Origin: Erpobdella octoculata
Lineage: Eukaryota; Annelida; Clitellata; Hirudinida; Erpobdellidae
Length of the DNA: 64,000 nucleotides
Assembly: GCA_963978895.1 (NCBI GenBank)
Contig: OZ022240.1
Coordinates: 19,157,483 to 19,221,482, forward strand
Direction: 5' to 3'
Program-made: the position numbers and the translations under genes
Notes under the pieces: model-generated
What the model saw: the letters and a program-made list of their open reading frames with translations, nothing else
Told to the model about the DNA's origin: nothing
The model's database searches: none
In this document: piece after piece, positions 33,801 to 45,781 of the stretch
How the letters are laid out: each line of letters starts with the position of its first letter
Position numbering within the stretch: position 1 is the stretch's first letter

Positions 33801-36800
33801 AATTGTTAGTTGGAACTAATCAAATTTTTTCTTATTTTATTTTCATTTTTTATTTTACCTTTGTTATACATTTGTTATTAAATATTTTTGGCATGGTAGT
33901 TTTAATGGTATATTTATATTCATTGACAATTAGTAAGTTTGACATAATTTGTGATGCTAATAACTCTTAGCATCTAATGATTGTTATTGATTGATATCCG
34001 TTTGCCAGTTGATGATACAATGCCGAGACATTACGAGACTGACGAAGGAGAAAACAGCCCGAGTGATCCCCAATGCAATCCAGATATGTACGAGAGATGA
34101 AAAATATTTCTTTGCATCTTTCGGAGCAAGAGACAAAGTTTTTCTTCAGCTTGATCTCGTTAGAAGGAATGCTCTTAATGATGTCGTTAGTTGATTTCTT
34201 TTTTTTTTGAAGTCGTATTTATGAATCGAAAGTTGTCTGTTTTATAATTGGTAGAAGGAAAATAAAGTAAATTAAATTGTGGAGATTTAGATGTTTCTTA
34301 TTAATTTAGTGGATTTTTATCATACATTATTTAATTTTAACAAAGTTTACAAGAAGTTGGTAGTGATTTTAATATTTACTTATTATTCTTCACGTTTCAG
34401 ATTAATATCATCATTATTTTGTTATTTTGTAGTCAATGAACACTCATGAATTCTGGTCTTGGGTTCATTTGTATTACGGTGATGATCTTGGCTTGACATC
34501 AGATGATGACGATTATGTACCTATCACTCCTGAAGACAAGTCAAAGTTCCAAACTTATCTGCAGAATGAGTTGGGACAGAACCAAGAACCCATTACTGTC
34601 GAGATTGCTAAGGTACATTTTTTGGGTTACGTGTATCGTGAGAATATGTTTTTATTCATGTTGGACACGTGTGGCTTTAGATTTACTTAGGTTTATATTA
34701 GTGTAGTTAGTTGGGTGCTCATAAATTTAAAATACATTTTTTTGTTCTTTTCGTTTTGAATCGATGAAATGTTGATGTAAAATATTGGATTATTGATTTA
34801 AAAAAGCAGCTGTGATCAATTCAAGCATTTTCAGTGCATATGCATAATTCATTCAAGGAAAAATTATATAAAGAAAGCTTATTTTTTATATAGTTTAAAA
34901 ATTAATTGAAATAAACAAAAATTAGATCTTGGAAAAGCAAAAACTTTTTTCTTCACTTGCTAGAGCTGCATCTAGTGTTTTTTTCAAAAATGCTTTTTCA
35001 CATTCACATGTTACAAGTAGATCTCACATTCACATATTTCACAAATCAGCCAATATTCCCACCATAATTTTTGAATTACGCTTTACACTAAAAAAAAGAA
35101 TAATTCTTGAATAAGATGGGTAGTTCTAGTTTATGTTGCGAGATGGGTAGTTCTAGTTTATGTTGCAAGATAGGTAGTTCTAGTTTATGTTGCAAGATGG
35201 GTAGTTCTAGTTTATGTTGCAAGATGGGTAGTTCTAGTTTATGTTGCGAGATGGGTAGTTCTAGTTTATGTTGCGAGTGATTACAAGAGCTTGCTTTGAA
35301 AGTGGTTGTGTGACATCCCTTATGCCTTAATATCATTAAAGAATTTCTAAATATTTATTAATGCTAAGCACATAAGAAGATTCACAGAAGAAGTTTTTTA
35401 TTCTCTAAGATTTTATGTTAAACCGAAAATTAACATTTTCACAATAGTTGTGTTATTGGTTTGATCATTTCTAATGTAGCATATCATCAAGTTCAGATCT
35501 GAACCACACTGAACATTTATTTAAATAATGGGATGGTGAATATATTACAGGATGCATTATTTGAAGCTATTCTAACATCGCCATCTTCTATCGTTGCTGC
35601 ATCTGCTGCTGCACCAGCCAAAGATGCAGTTGAGTCTGACGTTGATGACGATTACGGGACTGAATTGAAAGTGAAGATGATTGCAGGTGATGGCAGTCCA
35701 ATATCTTTGGATTATTCTGAATGCAGGCAGCATGCTGGCCTTGATGATGAAGAAGAAGATGGAACAGAAAGTGGTTTCACTGATGAAGAAGATATTGGTT
35801 TGTTTCCATCATGTCCTGTCCTCATTAATGATTGAAATAATTTGATTGATTGTGATGATGTAGATGATTCTTATTTACTACCAGATGATTAATATTGTGA
35901 GAACAGAATTATTATAACAAACAGCGCTGTTAATTTTTTATTTTAGTAACATTTCCCATTGAGTGTTTAAATTTATAGCTTAAAAATTTTTCCATGAAAG
36001 CATTTTAGTCTTTTGATTTGACTGAACAAACTAAAAACAGTTTGAAGTAAAATTTATCTCAGTTTATATTAACGTAAAATCATCGAATGTTCATAATAAA
36101 TTATATTATTTATTTTTAAAGTTTATTCCCTCAGTTAATTTTTCATCTTGTTTGCAACAAACAGTAGATTATTGTGCCAACCATTCTCACTTCAACATCG
36201 ACGTACTGGATGAGGCATACAACATGTCCGTCGATGATGTCTTCCATCATTGTTTCTCCGACTCAAACATATTCAAAGAGTTCGTCAAGGCTAAAAAAAC
36301 GTTTGGTGAGTTGTGAGGATGTAAACTTTGAATTTACTTCTGTTTGTTGTTTTGTTATCTGCACGAGTAATGTTGTAAAACAGCGAGAAATGTTTTTTAA
36401 CTTAAAATGGAGATTTAATTTATTAATTAGATGTCAAGTTGAATCCCTGGTCCAGTGAGTCGAATGTTGAAGGTCAAAAGATCAGGAACATCTCGTACAC
36501 GCTCACTCTCGACTTTTCCATCGGACCTAAACATTCCCCATCTACAGAAAAGCAGGTTTGGTGATGATTGCGAGAATTTCTTATTTTTTTTATTTCTCAA
36601 CATCTTTTGCATTTCTAATCACCACAATATTTTTAGTTCTTATTTATTGTTTATGGTTCTTATTTATTATTTTAAATATATTAGTTAATGTTAAAGGACT
36701 TGTTGTTATCTTATCGAGTTAAAATAATCTTATTAAACAAATTCCAGATAATGCATCCCGAGTCAGAACCTGGTCGTTTCTACCTCATCGATACTGAGTG

Positions 36801-37940
36801 CATTAATGAAGGAATTCCATATGGAGAGAATTTCTTCATAACCAATAGGTGAGGGGAAGTATGCTAGTGGTCATGGTGTTGGTGGTGATGATGATGATGA
36901 TTGAATTATGAAGATCCTGATATTGATTCAAATTAACTTTTATTTTGAAAAATTCAGTTGGATTATATAGACCTACACTGTATTTGATGCTTAATAACTA
37001 TCATCACTGCATTTGATGCTTAATAAATATCTTTATCATCATCATTGCAGGCCAATCCTGTTGTTGCCAATATGAATTTTGCTTATTTATTTGTGAACTT
37101 AAAAATTAAATTAAATATAATATAATTATTTATAAATGTTATTTTATATAATCTTATTTAATATTAATAAATATTAATTGATACATTATTCATTTCTTTA
37201 ATAAACAGATACTGTATTTCTTACCTTTCTTCTAAACGAAGTCGTCTAAAAATTACAAGCCAAATAAATTACAAAAAGCATGTCTGGGGATTTATTAAAA
37301 GTAATTAATATTGAATTGTTATTTTTTGTATATTTCTAATTAAATTGGAATTTGTGTGTTATAAATTAATATTATTCTGTGTGACTCATTAAAATAGTTG
37401 ATTTCTACTCCAAATTGGATGCATCTGTTTTGATTAAAATAAATCATTCTTGTTCGTTTTATTGTTACAGATTTTTTGGAGAAAAATGTCACGGCTGGGA
37501 TTATAACTAGCTTCAGTGTTATCGGTATGTTCTTGTTTATATTGAGTGAATCAACAAAGGATTAATTGAATTAGTAATTAGTTTTTTTATTTAGTGGTTC
37601 CATTAATATCTTGAAAGTTTACACTTTTTTATATTTATGTTTTCAAATGTACTTCCTTTAATATTCTGTTTTTGATCTTTTTTCATTCTTTAAACTCTGC
37701 TGATTGTGTTAGATTGTGTTTATTAAATAAAATTATAATAGCATACGAGGAATCTTCAAGAGGTGCTTTGTAGTTTTATATGGTTCACTGTTGAAGTTTT
37801 ATTGGCTGATTGAAAGAAATGTTTGTTTGTTTGTTGATTTATATTGTGGTTGTAAATTTCTTGTTGAACTTAGTAGGAAGTTACATTACTACTCAACTTT
37901 CAATTATGCTCTGAGATATTATGTTATGAAGTGATGAATG

Positions 37941-37989
<49 letters not shown>

Positions 37990-39385
37990 ATGACACTTTG
38001 CTTATCTATTTTAGTTACACATCTAGTGGTTTTATTGAAGTAGTACTTAATTCTTTTTTTCGTGCAACAGCCGACCTCTTGAGACTTGAATCCGATCGCC
38101 AGTTGATCACCATGGCAACCACTCCCTCTCCGCTTCAGCATTCTCTTCCTCGTAAGAAGTACACGAGGAGAAGAAAGTTAGTCGGACCAGCAGATGATGT
38201 TGCTGCCCAGGAAAGTCCCACGCATCAATCGACTCCTATCAAAACAGCTGGACACAGTCGATCGAGAAGTAATGCTTGTGTTTATTTAAATGAACTCAAA
38301 AATAATATTATTTTGTTCTATAAATATTAAAAAAAAAATTCTACAGCATCATCGGTTACAAGGTTCAAAGCATCTTCAGAGTCAAAGCCACAATTGTCTG
38401 TTGATTCTCTAGTCAAATTTGTTTGCATTGTGTAAGTTGAAAAATAACATTTAGTTTTTAAATGTCTAATTAATGTTACAGTGTTAAAAGATGGGTGATA
38501 ATAATGTGGTAAGTAATAAGTGATAATAATGTGGTAAGTAATAAGTGATAATAATGTGGTAAATAATAAGTGATATTAATGTAGTAAAAAGTGAGTGATA
38601 ATATGGCTGTTCAAAGATAATATGACTGGTTTAGTTAGTGATGATATGGTTGGTTAGTGATAACAAATTTTTTAATGATAATATGTTTATTTAGTTATAT
38701 TATGGTTATTTAGTGTTTTTGCAAGTCACTGAGCAATTGAAAAATTAGTTTTATATTAAACAAAAATATCTGGAGAATGGAGCTATTTAAATGTTATTGA
38801 ATGCCATTCATATATATATTTTGTGCAGGTTGATGATGTTGACATTATTCAATGGCATTTTGTTTTATAAATTGTGGTCACTTGAATCTACCGCAACAAG
38901 TCTTCTGACTGCAAAACTTCAGGAGAAACAAAGGTCTATAATTTTGTTTTTCTGGCAAAAAATTTCATATTTATGGATGGCATTGAATCATTGTTATTGT
39001 TAGTGTGAACGATATTTTTAGACAATCAAAAGTAGTTCACTCAAAAAATAAAAAAATTTTCAGAGACGACACATTTTGCCCCGATAAAAAATTATTCGAA
39101 TATCCATTCCGAAAGTCGAAACATTGGACGCTCGATTACAAGCCAAGATCAGTTAGGAAGAAGATGTGGTTGAATTCTGATGTGGATCAGTGGAAGAATA
39201 TTCTTTCAACATCCATTCATCTCATGGATCACATGAAAAGTTCATTGGTCGAATTGAAAAGCAATCTTGAAGATCTTGATCAGGTCGATATCGGTAGTGA
39301 AACTCCTGAATTGGCTGCTATTGTTAATGATGGATATCTGGACATGGAGAAGGGAAACGTAGGTGATTTGAAGGCAAACGGTTGA
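27123..39385 (+). CDS. GRAMD1: GRAMD1/Aster-like sterol transfer protein, 17 coding exons
   Basis: Aster proteins sit in the ER membrane, bind phosphatidylserine and cholesterol in the plasma membrane through the GRAM domain, and carry sterol in the VASt domain. Coding exons: 27123-27394, 29446-30195, 30784-31159, 32671-32755, 33701-33804, 34009-34185, 34433-34612, 35551-35797, 36165-36305, 36431-36555, 36748-36848, 37209-37300, 37471-37524, 38071-38268, 38347-38431, 38829-38933, 39064-39385. All introns are GT-AG; the phases agree and sum to 1137 codons. A long Ser-rich N-terminal region precedes the GRAM domain. The first exon may start earlier: sequence upstream of ATG 27123 is open to an acceptor near 27087, so a 5' exon is possible. 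No stop or frameshift was seen. Invertebrates usually have one GRAMD1 gene, so no a/b/c letter is given. Confidence 0.93.
27926..28746 (+). repeat. 405-bp tandem duplication in GRAMD1 intron
   Basis: 27926-28330 recurs at 28342-28746 with very few differences. Both copies begin TAACAGTTCACTCGAAAATG. Each copy ends in a minisatellite of about 29-bp units (GTGTGAAGGTATTGGACATA). The near-identity implies a recent duplication. Confidence 0.93.
28816..29020 (+). repeat. Full-length tRNA-derived SINE with 15-bp target duplication
   Basis: The 205-bp insert starts GGTAGAACTGTAGAGCG (A-box region), has a B box near GCAGTTCGAGCCTC, a body with CTCCCTTAAGCAAGCAGTTC and an A-rich end. AGAAGTGTTTAATGT flanks it at 28801-28815 and 29021-29035. 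It lies in the second half of the intron between coding exons 1 and 2. The truncated relative is at 20936-21062. Confidence 0.9.
31290..31450. repeat. Minisatellite of ATTGTGGTATTAAT units in a GRAMD1 intron
   Basis: About ten variants of a 12-15-bp unit (TATTGTGGTATTGA). No coding meaning. Confidence 0.85.
32985..33146. mobile_element. 162-bp hAT-like MITE in GRAMD1 intron
   Basis: Left end TAGAGCAAGACCGAAGCTCG and reversed right end TAGAGCTATGCCGAAACTCG, each followed by GTTTCGGT. The 8 bp ATAAAAAT flanks it at 32977-32984 and 33147-33154. The TAGAG terminus and 8-bp duplication fit hAT. Confidence 0.82.
33330..33410. repeat. 19-bp minisatellite in a GRAMD1 intron
   Basis: About four copies of ATGACACAATAAATAACAT. 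Confidence 0.85.
35114..35277. repeat. 27-bp minisatellite in a GRAMD1 intron
   Basis: Six copies of GATGGGTAGTTCTAGTTTAT followed by GTTGC(G/A)A. Confidence 0.93.
36165..37524 (+). other. GRAMD1: VASt (Aster sterol-binding) domain exons
   Basis: Five exons encode VDDVFHHCFSDSNIFKEFVK, then ISYTLTLDFSIGPKHSPSTE, then FYLIDTECINEGIPYGENFF, then RYCISYLSSKRSRLKITSQI with WGFIK, then NFLEKNVTAGIITSFSVI. This order matches the VASt/START-like domain that carries sterol between membranes in animal Asters and yeast Lam proteins. Confidence 0.9.
37938..37990. repeat. (TA)n(TG)n microsatellite in a GRAMD1 intron
   Basis: TA run followed by TG run. Confidence 0.93.
38347..39385 (+). other. GRAMD1: ER membrane anchor and C-terminal helix exons
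   Basis: Two exons join to give a hydrophobic segment, LVKFVCIVLMMLTLFNGILF, expected to anchor the protein in the ER as in vertebrate Asters. The last exon encodes an amphipathic stretch, DQWKNILSTSIHLMDHMKSS, likely the luminal helix, and the stop at 39385. Confidence 0.88.
38490..38600. repeat. 25-bp minisatellite in a GRAMD1 intron
   Basis: About four units of AAGTGATAATAATGTGGTAA with small changes. Confidence 0.8.
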
Positions 39386-40872
39386 CGATGATTGCATGAT
39401 CCACAGATTTTTTGTTACAGTAGAGTCACAAATGTTATGTTGTTTACATTTTTTTAGATTGATGATGATGATGATGATGATGATCATAATAATAATAATA
39501 ATGATGAAAGTTCGTCTTCTGTTTCGCTGTGCTGTTGTAATACAGTAAGAAAATGTTTTCGTTTACTTGTGTGTTGAAAAAGTCATTTAATACTTCTAGT
39601 TATTCTTCGTTTAGTGATGTATCGTTATATTAAGACAACAATTTCTATAGTTCCGTAGACTAAAAACTTATATGAAAAGCACTTTACATAGCATGGTTAC
39701 ACATAGCTATTTATTCTTGGGACACTTTTCTGCATCAGGCTTCAAAATAAACTTAATTTTAAATCTGCTTATCTTTCATGCTCTCTTTCTTTTTCAAATA
39801 GTTTTCCATGACTGACCATAAATCGACTACGACTATAATAATATAGTCATGGTCAGTTTTCTTTCTGTTTAACTCTTTTCTTAAATGTTATACGAGTCAT
39901 ATTTCTAGCCTCTGATGTAAAGAAATAGTCGTTTTCTATTCTTATTACTTTTTTTTAAACAACATTTGTCTGCAGGTTTAAGAAAAAGTCAATTTTCGAT
40001 CAACTTTAATTGTTAAACTTTGTAGATTGCGTTCACCTGCGGGTTTTTTTAATCATCATCACCTTGGTAGTTACTGTGTTGTATATTCATTGTAGTAGTA
40101 TTATTTGAACCTTTTCATGATATTTTTTATTTAATTCATAATTTAAATTTAATAGAATGAATGATTTGGTTGTTTTAACTTTTCTGTTAGAATTGGTATT
40201 ACAACATGATGATGATCAGTCTTTTAGTTCTGGCATTAATAATAATTAATAATTAACAATTAAAATGTATAGTTTGAATAATGGATAATTCCATATTTAC
40301 TTGTATAATTTGAATAATGGATAATTCCATATTTACTTTAACTCTGATCTCTGTGCCATCTCTATGCAAAAAAATTTATTAAACACAAACTATAGGAGGG
40401 GATTTTGTGCTGGTATTATTGGTGTATTTTTTTTTTTTTTTTTTATAATGGTCTGATAAGCGAGACCTTCATTGAATTCATAATTTGTTTCTGATGAAGT
40501 CACCAAAATGACTGAAATTATTTTAATCCATTTTTAACATTTGACATCTTTTTTTTCAAGCCATTTCTGATTTGTTTTAGTAGAACTTATTTAATAATTG
40601 TGTTCTTGTGGGCGACAACGAGGATGTATCAGTGTATAGATGAGATGCAAAATTGCTATCTCTTCTTTGTGTGAGAGTTTGTTAAGTTTCGCCATCACTT
40701 GTCTATTTCGTAAGCCATTTAAAAGTCTGTGATTGTAGTTTTATTGATTTTTTTCAAATTTTAAATAATGAAATTAATCATTTGAAATTGTTTGTTTATT
40801 CATATACATAGGCGTAGGGGGGGGGCTGAAATAATTATTGCCCGAATGCTGGTGGTTTTTCAAAAAAAAAGC
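39386..40872. other. 3' flank of GRAMD1-like gene, no further gene
   Basis: Presumed 3' untranslated and intergenic DNA. A (GAT)n run lies at 39464-39482; AATAAA occurs near 39747. No conserved coding stretch was seen. Confidence 0.5.
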
Positions 40873-41008
40873 TACCAAAGCAGTGGCAGATTTAGGTTAT
40901 ATGGAGTGGGGGCGAAGAGAATTTTAGGGGGCGCCACCAAATTTTAAGAAACTAATTTTAAGTAGTTTTGAGTCAAAATTATATTCAACTATAGACTTAT
41001 ACTATATA

Positions 41009-41312
41009 TACCTAGACACGCAATGTCCCGTACTTGCCTATAGTAACTAGCGAGGACAAATTAAACCGAAATTTTATGGCCCTAATACCACGTGATCAAC
41101 GGCGTTTTAGGTTTATACCACAAGCACAGCAATCTTTAAAAATAATTACTTTAAAATTACCCAAAAAATTTGTTTCAAATATTTTAATAAAAAAAAATGA
41201 ATTGGTCAAGTGAATCAGGATATATTTTTTTATACCCAGCCCTAGTGAAAATGCCATCTTAACTTGCATCGCGCAATTTTCATGCATTGCATGTCTAGAT
41301 ATATAGTTTATG
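41009..41312. mobile_element. MITE-like inverted repeat inside element A
   Basis: Left ACTATATATACCTAGACACG followed by CAATG, and reversed right ACTATATATCTAGACATG followed by CAATG, bound about 300 bp. It interrupts the homology of A's transposase fragment on its left side. No clear target duplication. Confidence 0.55.
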
Positions 41313-41425
41313 GGTTCAACAATCTAAACAGAAATGTTTTAAAAGACAACAATTCTCGAAAAATTCCAGTGTTTCTACTTTTACCATCATCACTAAAACA
41401 TGAATGCATTCTGTGTCCCCTGAAT
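41311..41425 (-). pseudogene. Element A transposase, fragment left of insertion F
   Basis: On the minus strand this continues the frame broken at 56250: after the shared ATTCAGGG comes HRMHSCFSDDGKSRNTGIFR followed by ELLSF. hAT/ZMYM-type transposases carry a GH-x(n)-N-x-GNF-x-ELL stretch at this place. Homology stops at the inverted-repeat insert at about 41311. Confidence 0.75.
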
Positions 41426-44400
41426 CAGTGATTAATTAGTTTCAGAAATAAATTTAGTTTCAGTTTCGTTTTGCAACCAGAATTATTATTACCGTTTCGT
41501 TTTGAATTTTTCAATAATTTTAATTTCAGTTTAGTTTTGCACCAGGAATTATTATAACCGTTTCGTTTTCGTTTTGAATTCATAATAATTTTAGTTTCGT
41601 TTGCAAACTCCCTATTTTGCACTTGTTACTAAACGCAAGTCAATTGAAAAACTGTTTATTCGATTTTTAAAAAAAACTCTCATTTCTAAGTTTTTTTTCA
41701 GTCTGTCTTTTCTTTCTGCTCAAAAGGCCACATCATGAAAAATTCCTCTCCTCATATGCCTGTGAAGCAGGTGCTGCCAGTATGCAGTGTTGGGTAAAAT
41801 CATTTTTGAAATGATTTGAAATCAAAATCATCAGGAAAAATATGATTTCAAATCAAAATCATTAATTACGAAATGATTTCAAATCAAAATCACTTTTAAA
41901 AATGATTTCAAATCAAAATCAAAATCTTTTTTTTATAAATTATTATTACACGGTATGGTTTAATTTGACATAATTTTGTCTATTAAATTATGTTTTTAAC
42001 ACAATTTGATCTAAAATCACTTAAACAATGAAATGTGACTAAAGTTTATTCATCTTCAAAAGCAACAATTTCTCAAACATTGAATCAGTCAATCTATTTC
42101 TTTTGGGAGTTTCAATTAAACCAGCAGAACTGAATAATCTTTCGACAGGAGCTGACGAAGGCAGTGTTGTATTATATCGAATGAACACTTTTTTAATCAA
42201 TTCATTCGAACTAAAAATGGCAAAAGAGCTGTCTACATCTGATAAATAGTTTATCATTTTTATCTTAATGTTGTTGACATTGTCAGAGGTACTAATGGTC
42301 TGTGAAGAACACTGGTCATCATAGTAGCCGTAGTCATTATCTAGTTCCTTGTTTTGACTTTCAAGTCCATCAGCAGAAGCTGACACAGATGTGATGCTCA
42401 TCCTTTAAATATTAAAATTAACAATTAAGCAACTTTATTTTTAAGTTATACAGAATAATCTTGCTACCTTGCCCTAAAAGTGACTAGGCAACACAAAATT
42501 AAAATTAACATAATTTATATTTTTATGTTATTATCATAAAAATCAGGTAAACTTTAATAAAATACTATAAATATTTAGAAAGAAGCACTAACCCAATTAT
42601 GGTTTCCAAGAAACACTTGCTGACATCATCGCGAAGTTCTGGGGGAACCCATTTCAATTTGTACATGGGATGAGAAACCGATGCTAGAACAGCCTCTTTC
42701 ACGGCCACATCAGACAAATCCAATGCCAAATAATTTTTAAAACGAGACCCAATACCATTTAATAATGCAAGAATTAAAGGTTGACAATATTGCAAGTTTT
42801 CATTCGACAATCGATTCAACTTCAGTTGGATCAATTTTGGCAACAACATGCCAAGAAAACATTCACGATCCCCTTGTAATTGATCCAGAGTATTGGCAAG
42901 TGGCTCCATTGTCCTGCAATATTCTTTTAAAAAATCCACCTCTGCCCGAACAAACTTTGGCAACTTAAGGGTTTCACATATTAAACCTAGTTTGTCACTC
43001 ACCTTAAGTAGCTTGCAAACAGAATCAAACTTTGAATTCCAGCGTGTTGGACATGGGACTTTCAATTGATGCCCATCACATAACCTCGCAACAGCATCTG
43101 ATGCTTTGCTACTACGTCTAACAGCGTTCCAGATAGCTTGGCATTTTCCAAAGCTAACGTGACTCATTTTACTATATCGAGAACCCATTCCTTTGTCAGC
43201 ATCTGTTGTGGCTACCAGATTAAGTGTGTGACACACACATTTTTGATGCCTTGGTAATTGAATATGTGTTGTCTGACTATCGCAGTCTTTTCCTCCATTC
43301 AAAACTTCATCAAAATTAAGATGGGTTATCAGATCTTCGTCTTCCTCATCCTCATCATCACTCTCTTCATTAGTGGCATAAAATTCATTAAATGCCTTTT
43401 TAAAATTGCTGGCATTGTCAGTAACCGTGCTCACAACTTTACCGGTATCCAGGTCAAACTGTCCGAAGCACTCATGAATCATTTCAGCAATGCGGTCAAA
43501 GGTGTGACTACCAGTAAACCGTCTACATGCTAAAGCTGCAGATTTTCTCCATAACTCAGGAGTGATCCAGTGAATGGTCATGCCCATATAGCTCCTGTTG
43601 TTGGTTGTCCAAATATCAGCAGTGGTGCAGACAAATTCACTTGCAGCTAAGCTTTCCTTCAACAAGCTCAGCATTGACTGGTACTTATTTCTAATGTGCC
43701 CCGAAAGAGTTTTTCTTGTCATCACAGTGACAGAAGGAGCCAAGCCTGTAACTGTAACTAGAGCTATAAATGAAGCTTTTTCGACCGTTCGCAATGGACA
43801 CATTCCTTCAATTATATAATTTGTCACTAGACTATTAACCTCATTTTGTGAAGTGAGGGGCTGTAATGATCCAAAATTCAACTGCTTTTGAGTTTTCGGC
43901 TTCTTTCGGGGAGCCGATGATGATGGACTGACGGAACGTTTTCTTTTACTGGTAGACGCACTATTTTTGTACGCACTGTACTGTGCAAGAAGCGAATGAT
44001 GCTTTAACTGAAAGAGTACCGAAATACATTTATTAGCTATGGTTTATTATCAAATATCCAAATAACAAAATATCTAAAATTATCATGGTTTCCTAGCATA
44101 ATAAAAATCTTATACAGTTTATAATGGTAAAACCATAATTTCCAACCAAATTAAGATAGCAACGTATTTGATTTAAAAATTGTGTGGTAGGAAAGTACGG
44201 TTTTACAGTATCTATCATAGTATAATTATAGCACGTTACCTTCAAATGACGAAGAAAATTTGTAGTTGCACGTTTTGATCCTGAAAAAGTCTTAGCGCAA
44301 TTAACACTGGAGTTAAGCTGGCAGACTCGATTAGTATGGGATTACGTAGAGTGAATGTATGGGTGAAGCTAGCAGACTCGGAAACAAAATTCACTTTAAT

Positions 44401-44576
44401 AAAAAAAAAACATCGGTAATAAAAGATACAGGTCTATTAAGTTATAATATGCACTCAAATTCAATACACCCACAGAAATTCCGAAGAAATCGAGTTGGTT
44501 CTAAACGTAAACAATAGATAGCCTGAGGCGCACGGCGAATGGCATACACAGAGCATTCTATAACGCTGACGTAAAG

Positions 44577-44956
44577 CGCTATATCTCAGTAACTATCAAC
44601 TATTAAGCAACCATTTAAAGTGCCACACAATCATCTAGTGGTCTTTTAATAAACATCCAAAAATCTTTATTACACCCCTAGGTTTAATATTTAATAAGTC
44701 GTCAGGAAAAGACGCGAATTTCACTGATATGTTATATAGTAGAATTGCGAAAAATACGACTTACGTCAACCGCTATATCTCAGTAACTATCAACTATTAA
44801 GCAACCATTTAAAGTGCCACACAATCATCTAGTGGTCTTTTAATAAACATCCAAAAATCTTTATTACACCCCTAGGTTTAATATTTAATAAGTCGTCAGG
44901 AAAAGACGCGAATTTCACTGATATGTTATATAGTAGAATTGCGAAAAATACGACTT
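44577..44956 (+). repeat. 194-bp tandem duplication inside element C
   Basis: CGCTATATCTCAGTAACTAT starts at 44577 and again at 44771. The two units are virtually identical and run up to the (TA)n array. Confidence 0.93.
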
Positions 44957-44990
44957 TATATATATCTGTATATATATCTATATATATTTG

Positions 44991-45022
<32 letters not shown>

Positions 45023-45023
45023 C

Positions 45024-45068
<45 letters not shown>

Positions 45069-45172
45069 CGTATATATATACATATATATATACAAATATA
45101 TATAGATATATATATATACAAATATATATAGATATATATATATACAGATATATATAGACATATATATATATA
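44956..45172. repeat. (TA)n-rich microsatellite in element C
   Basis: TATA runs interrupted by CGTA, TTTA and CAGA variants. Confidence 0.92.
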
Positions 45173-45343
45173 TTTCAACGCAGTGTTTCACTTCGCAAAA
45201 AATTACCTATCTGGCAGCAGACTAGCTGTCGAGTCGAGCCGAAGTAAGGAGTTCTGAGCCTATTATAGTCGTAGTCTAATGTTAAGTAGCTCCGAAAGAC
45301 TGAGACTTCTAGCCATCATTTTTTGGTGATGGTCGGTGGCTCA

Positions 45344-45344
45344 G

Positions 45345-45406
<62 letters not shown>

Positions 45407-45435
45407 ACATATATATATATATACATATATATATA

Positions 45436-45470
<35 letters not shown>

Positions 45471-45499
45471 ACATATATATATATATACATATATATATA

Positions 45500-45543
<44 letters not shown>

Positions 45544-45590
45544 CATATATATATGTATATATATATATGTATATATATATATACAGATAT

Positions 45591-45622
<32 letters not shown>

Positions 45623-45732
45623 TTATATATATGTATACGTATATATATACATATATATATATACATATGTATATGTATATGTATATATGTGTTTATATAT
45701 ACATATATATATGTATATATGTGTATATATAC

Positions 45733-45780
<48 letters not shown>

Positions 45781-45781
45781 C
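45344..45781. repeat. Long (TA)n-rich microsatellite in element C
   Basis: More than 400 bp of TA with scattered CATA, TGTA and GCAT interruptions. Open frames (YIYI) are artefacts. Confidence 0.95.

Larger units (their letters stand above)
32671..34612 (+). other. GRAMD1: GRAM-domain exons of the GRAMD1-like gene
   Basis: Four exons encode the domain: SRSEDFKRIFKALPSTERLI, then EYSCALQKDILIQGRMYVSQ with NWICFYANIFRWET, then KEKTARVIPNAIQICTRDEK with FFASFGARDKVF, then HEFWSWVHLYYGDDLGLTSD. These are hallmark stretches of the Aster GRAM (PH-like) fold and its C-terminal extension. They would read anionic lipid and accessible cholesterol at membrane contact sites. No key segment is missing. 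Confidence 0.92.

Noticed and set aside
41426..41600. Left TTTCGTTTTG tract as an inverted copy of the tract at 55990-56230
   Set aside because: The two tracts are in the same orientation, so they are not inverted arms. Only the terminal CAGTGATTA and the CCCTGAAT duplication support element F.
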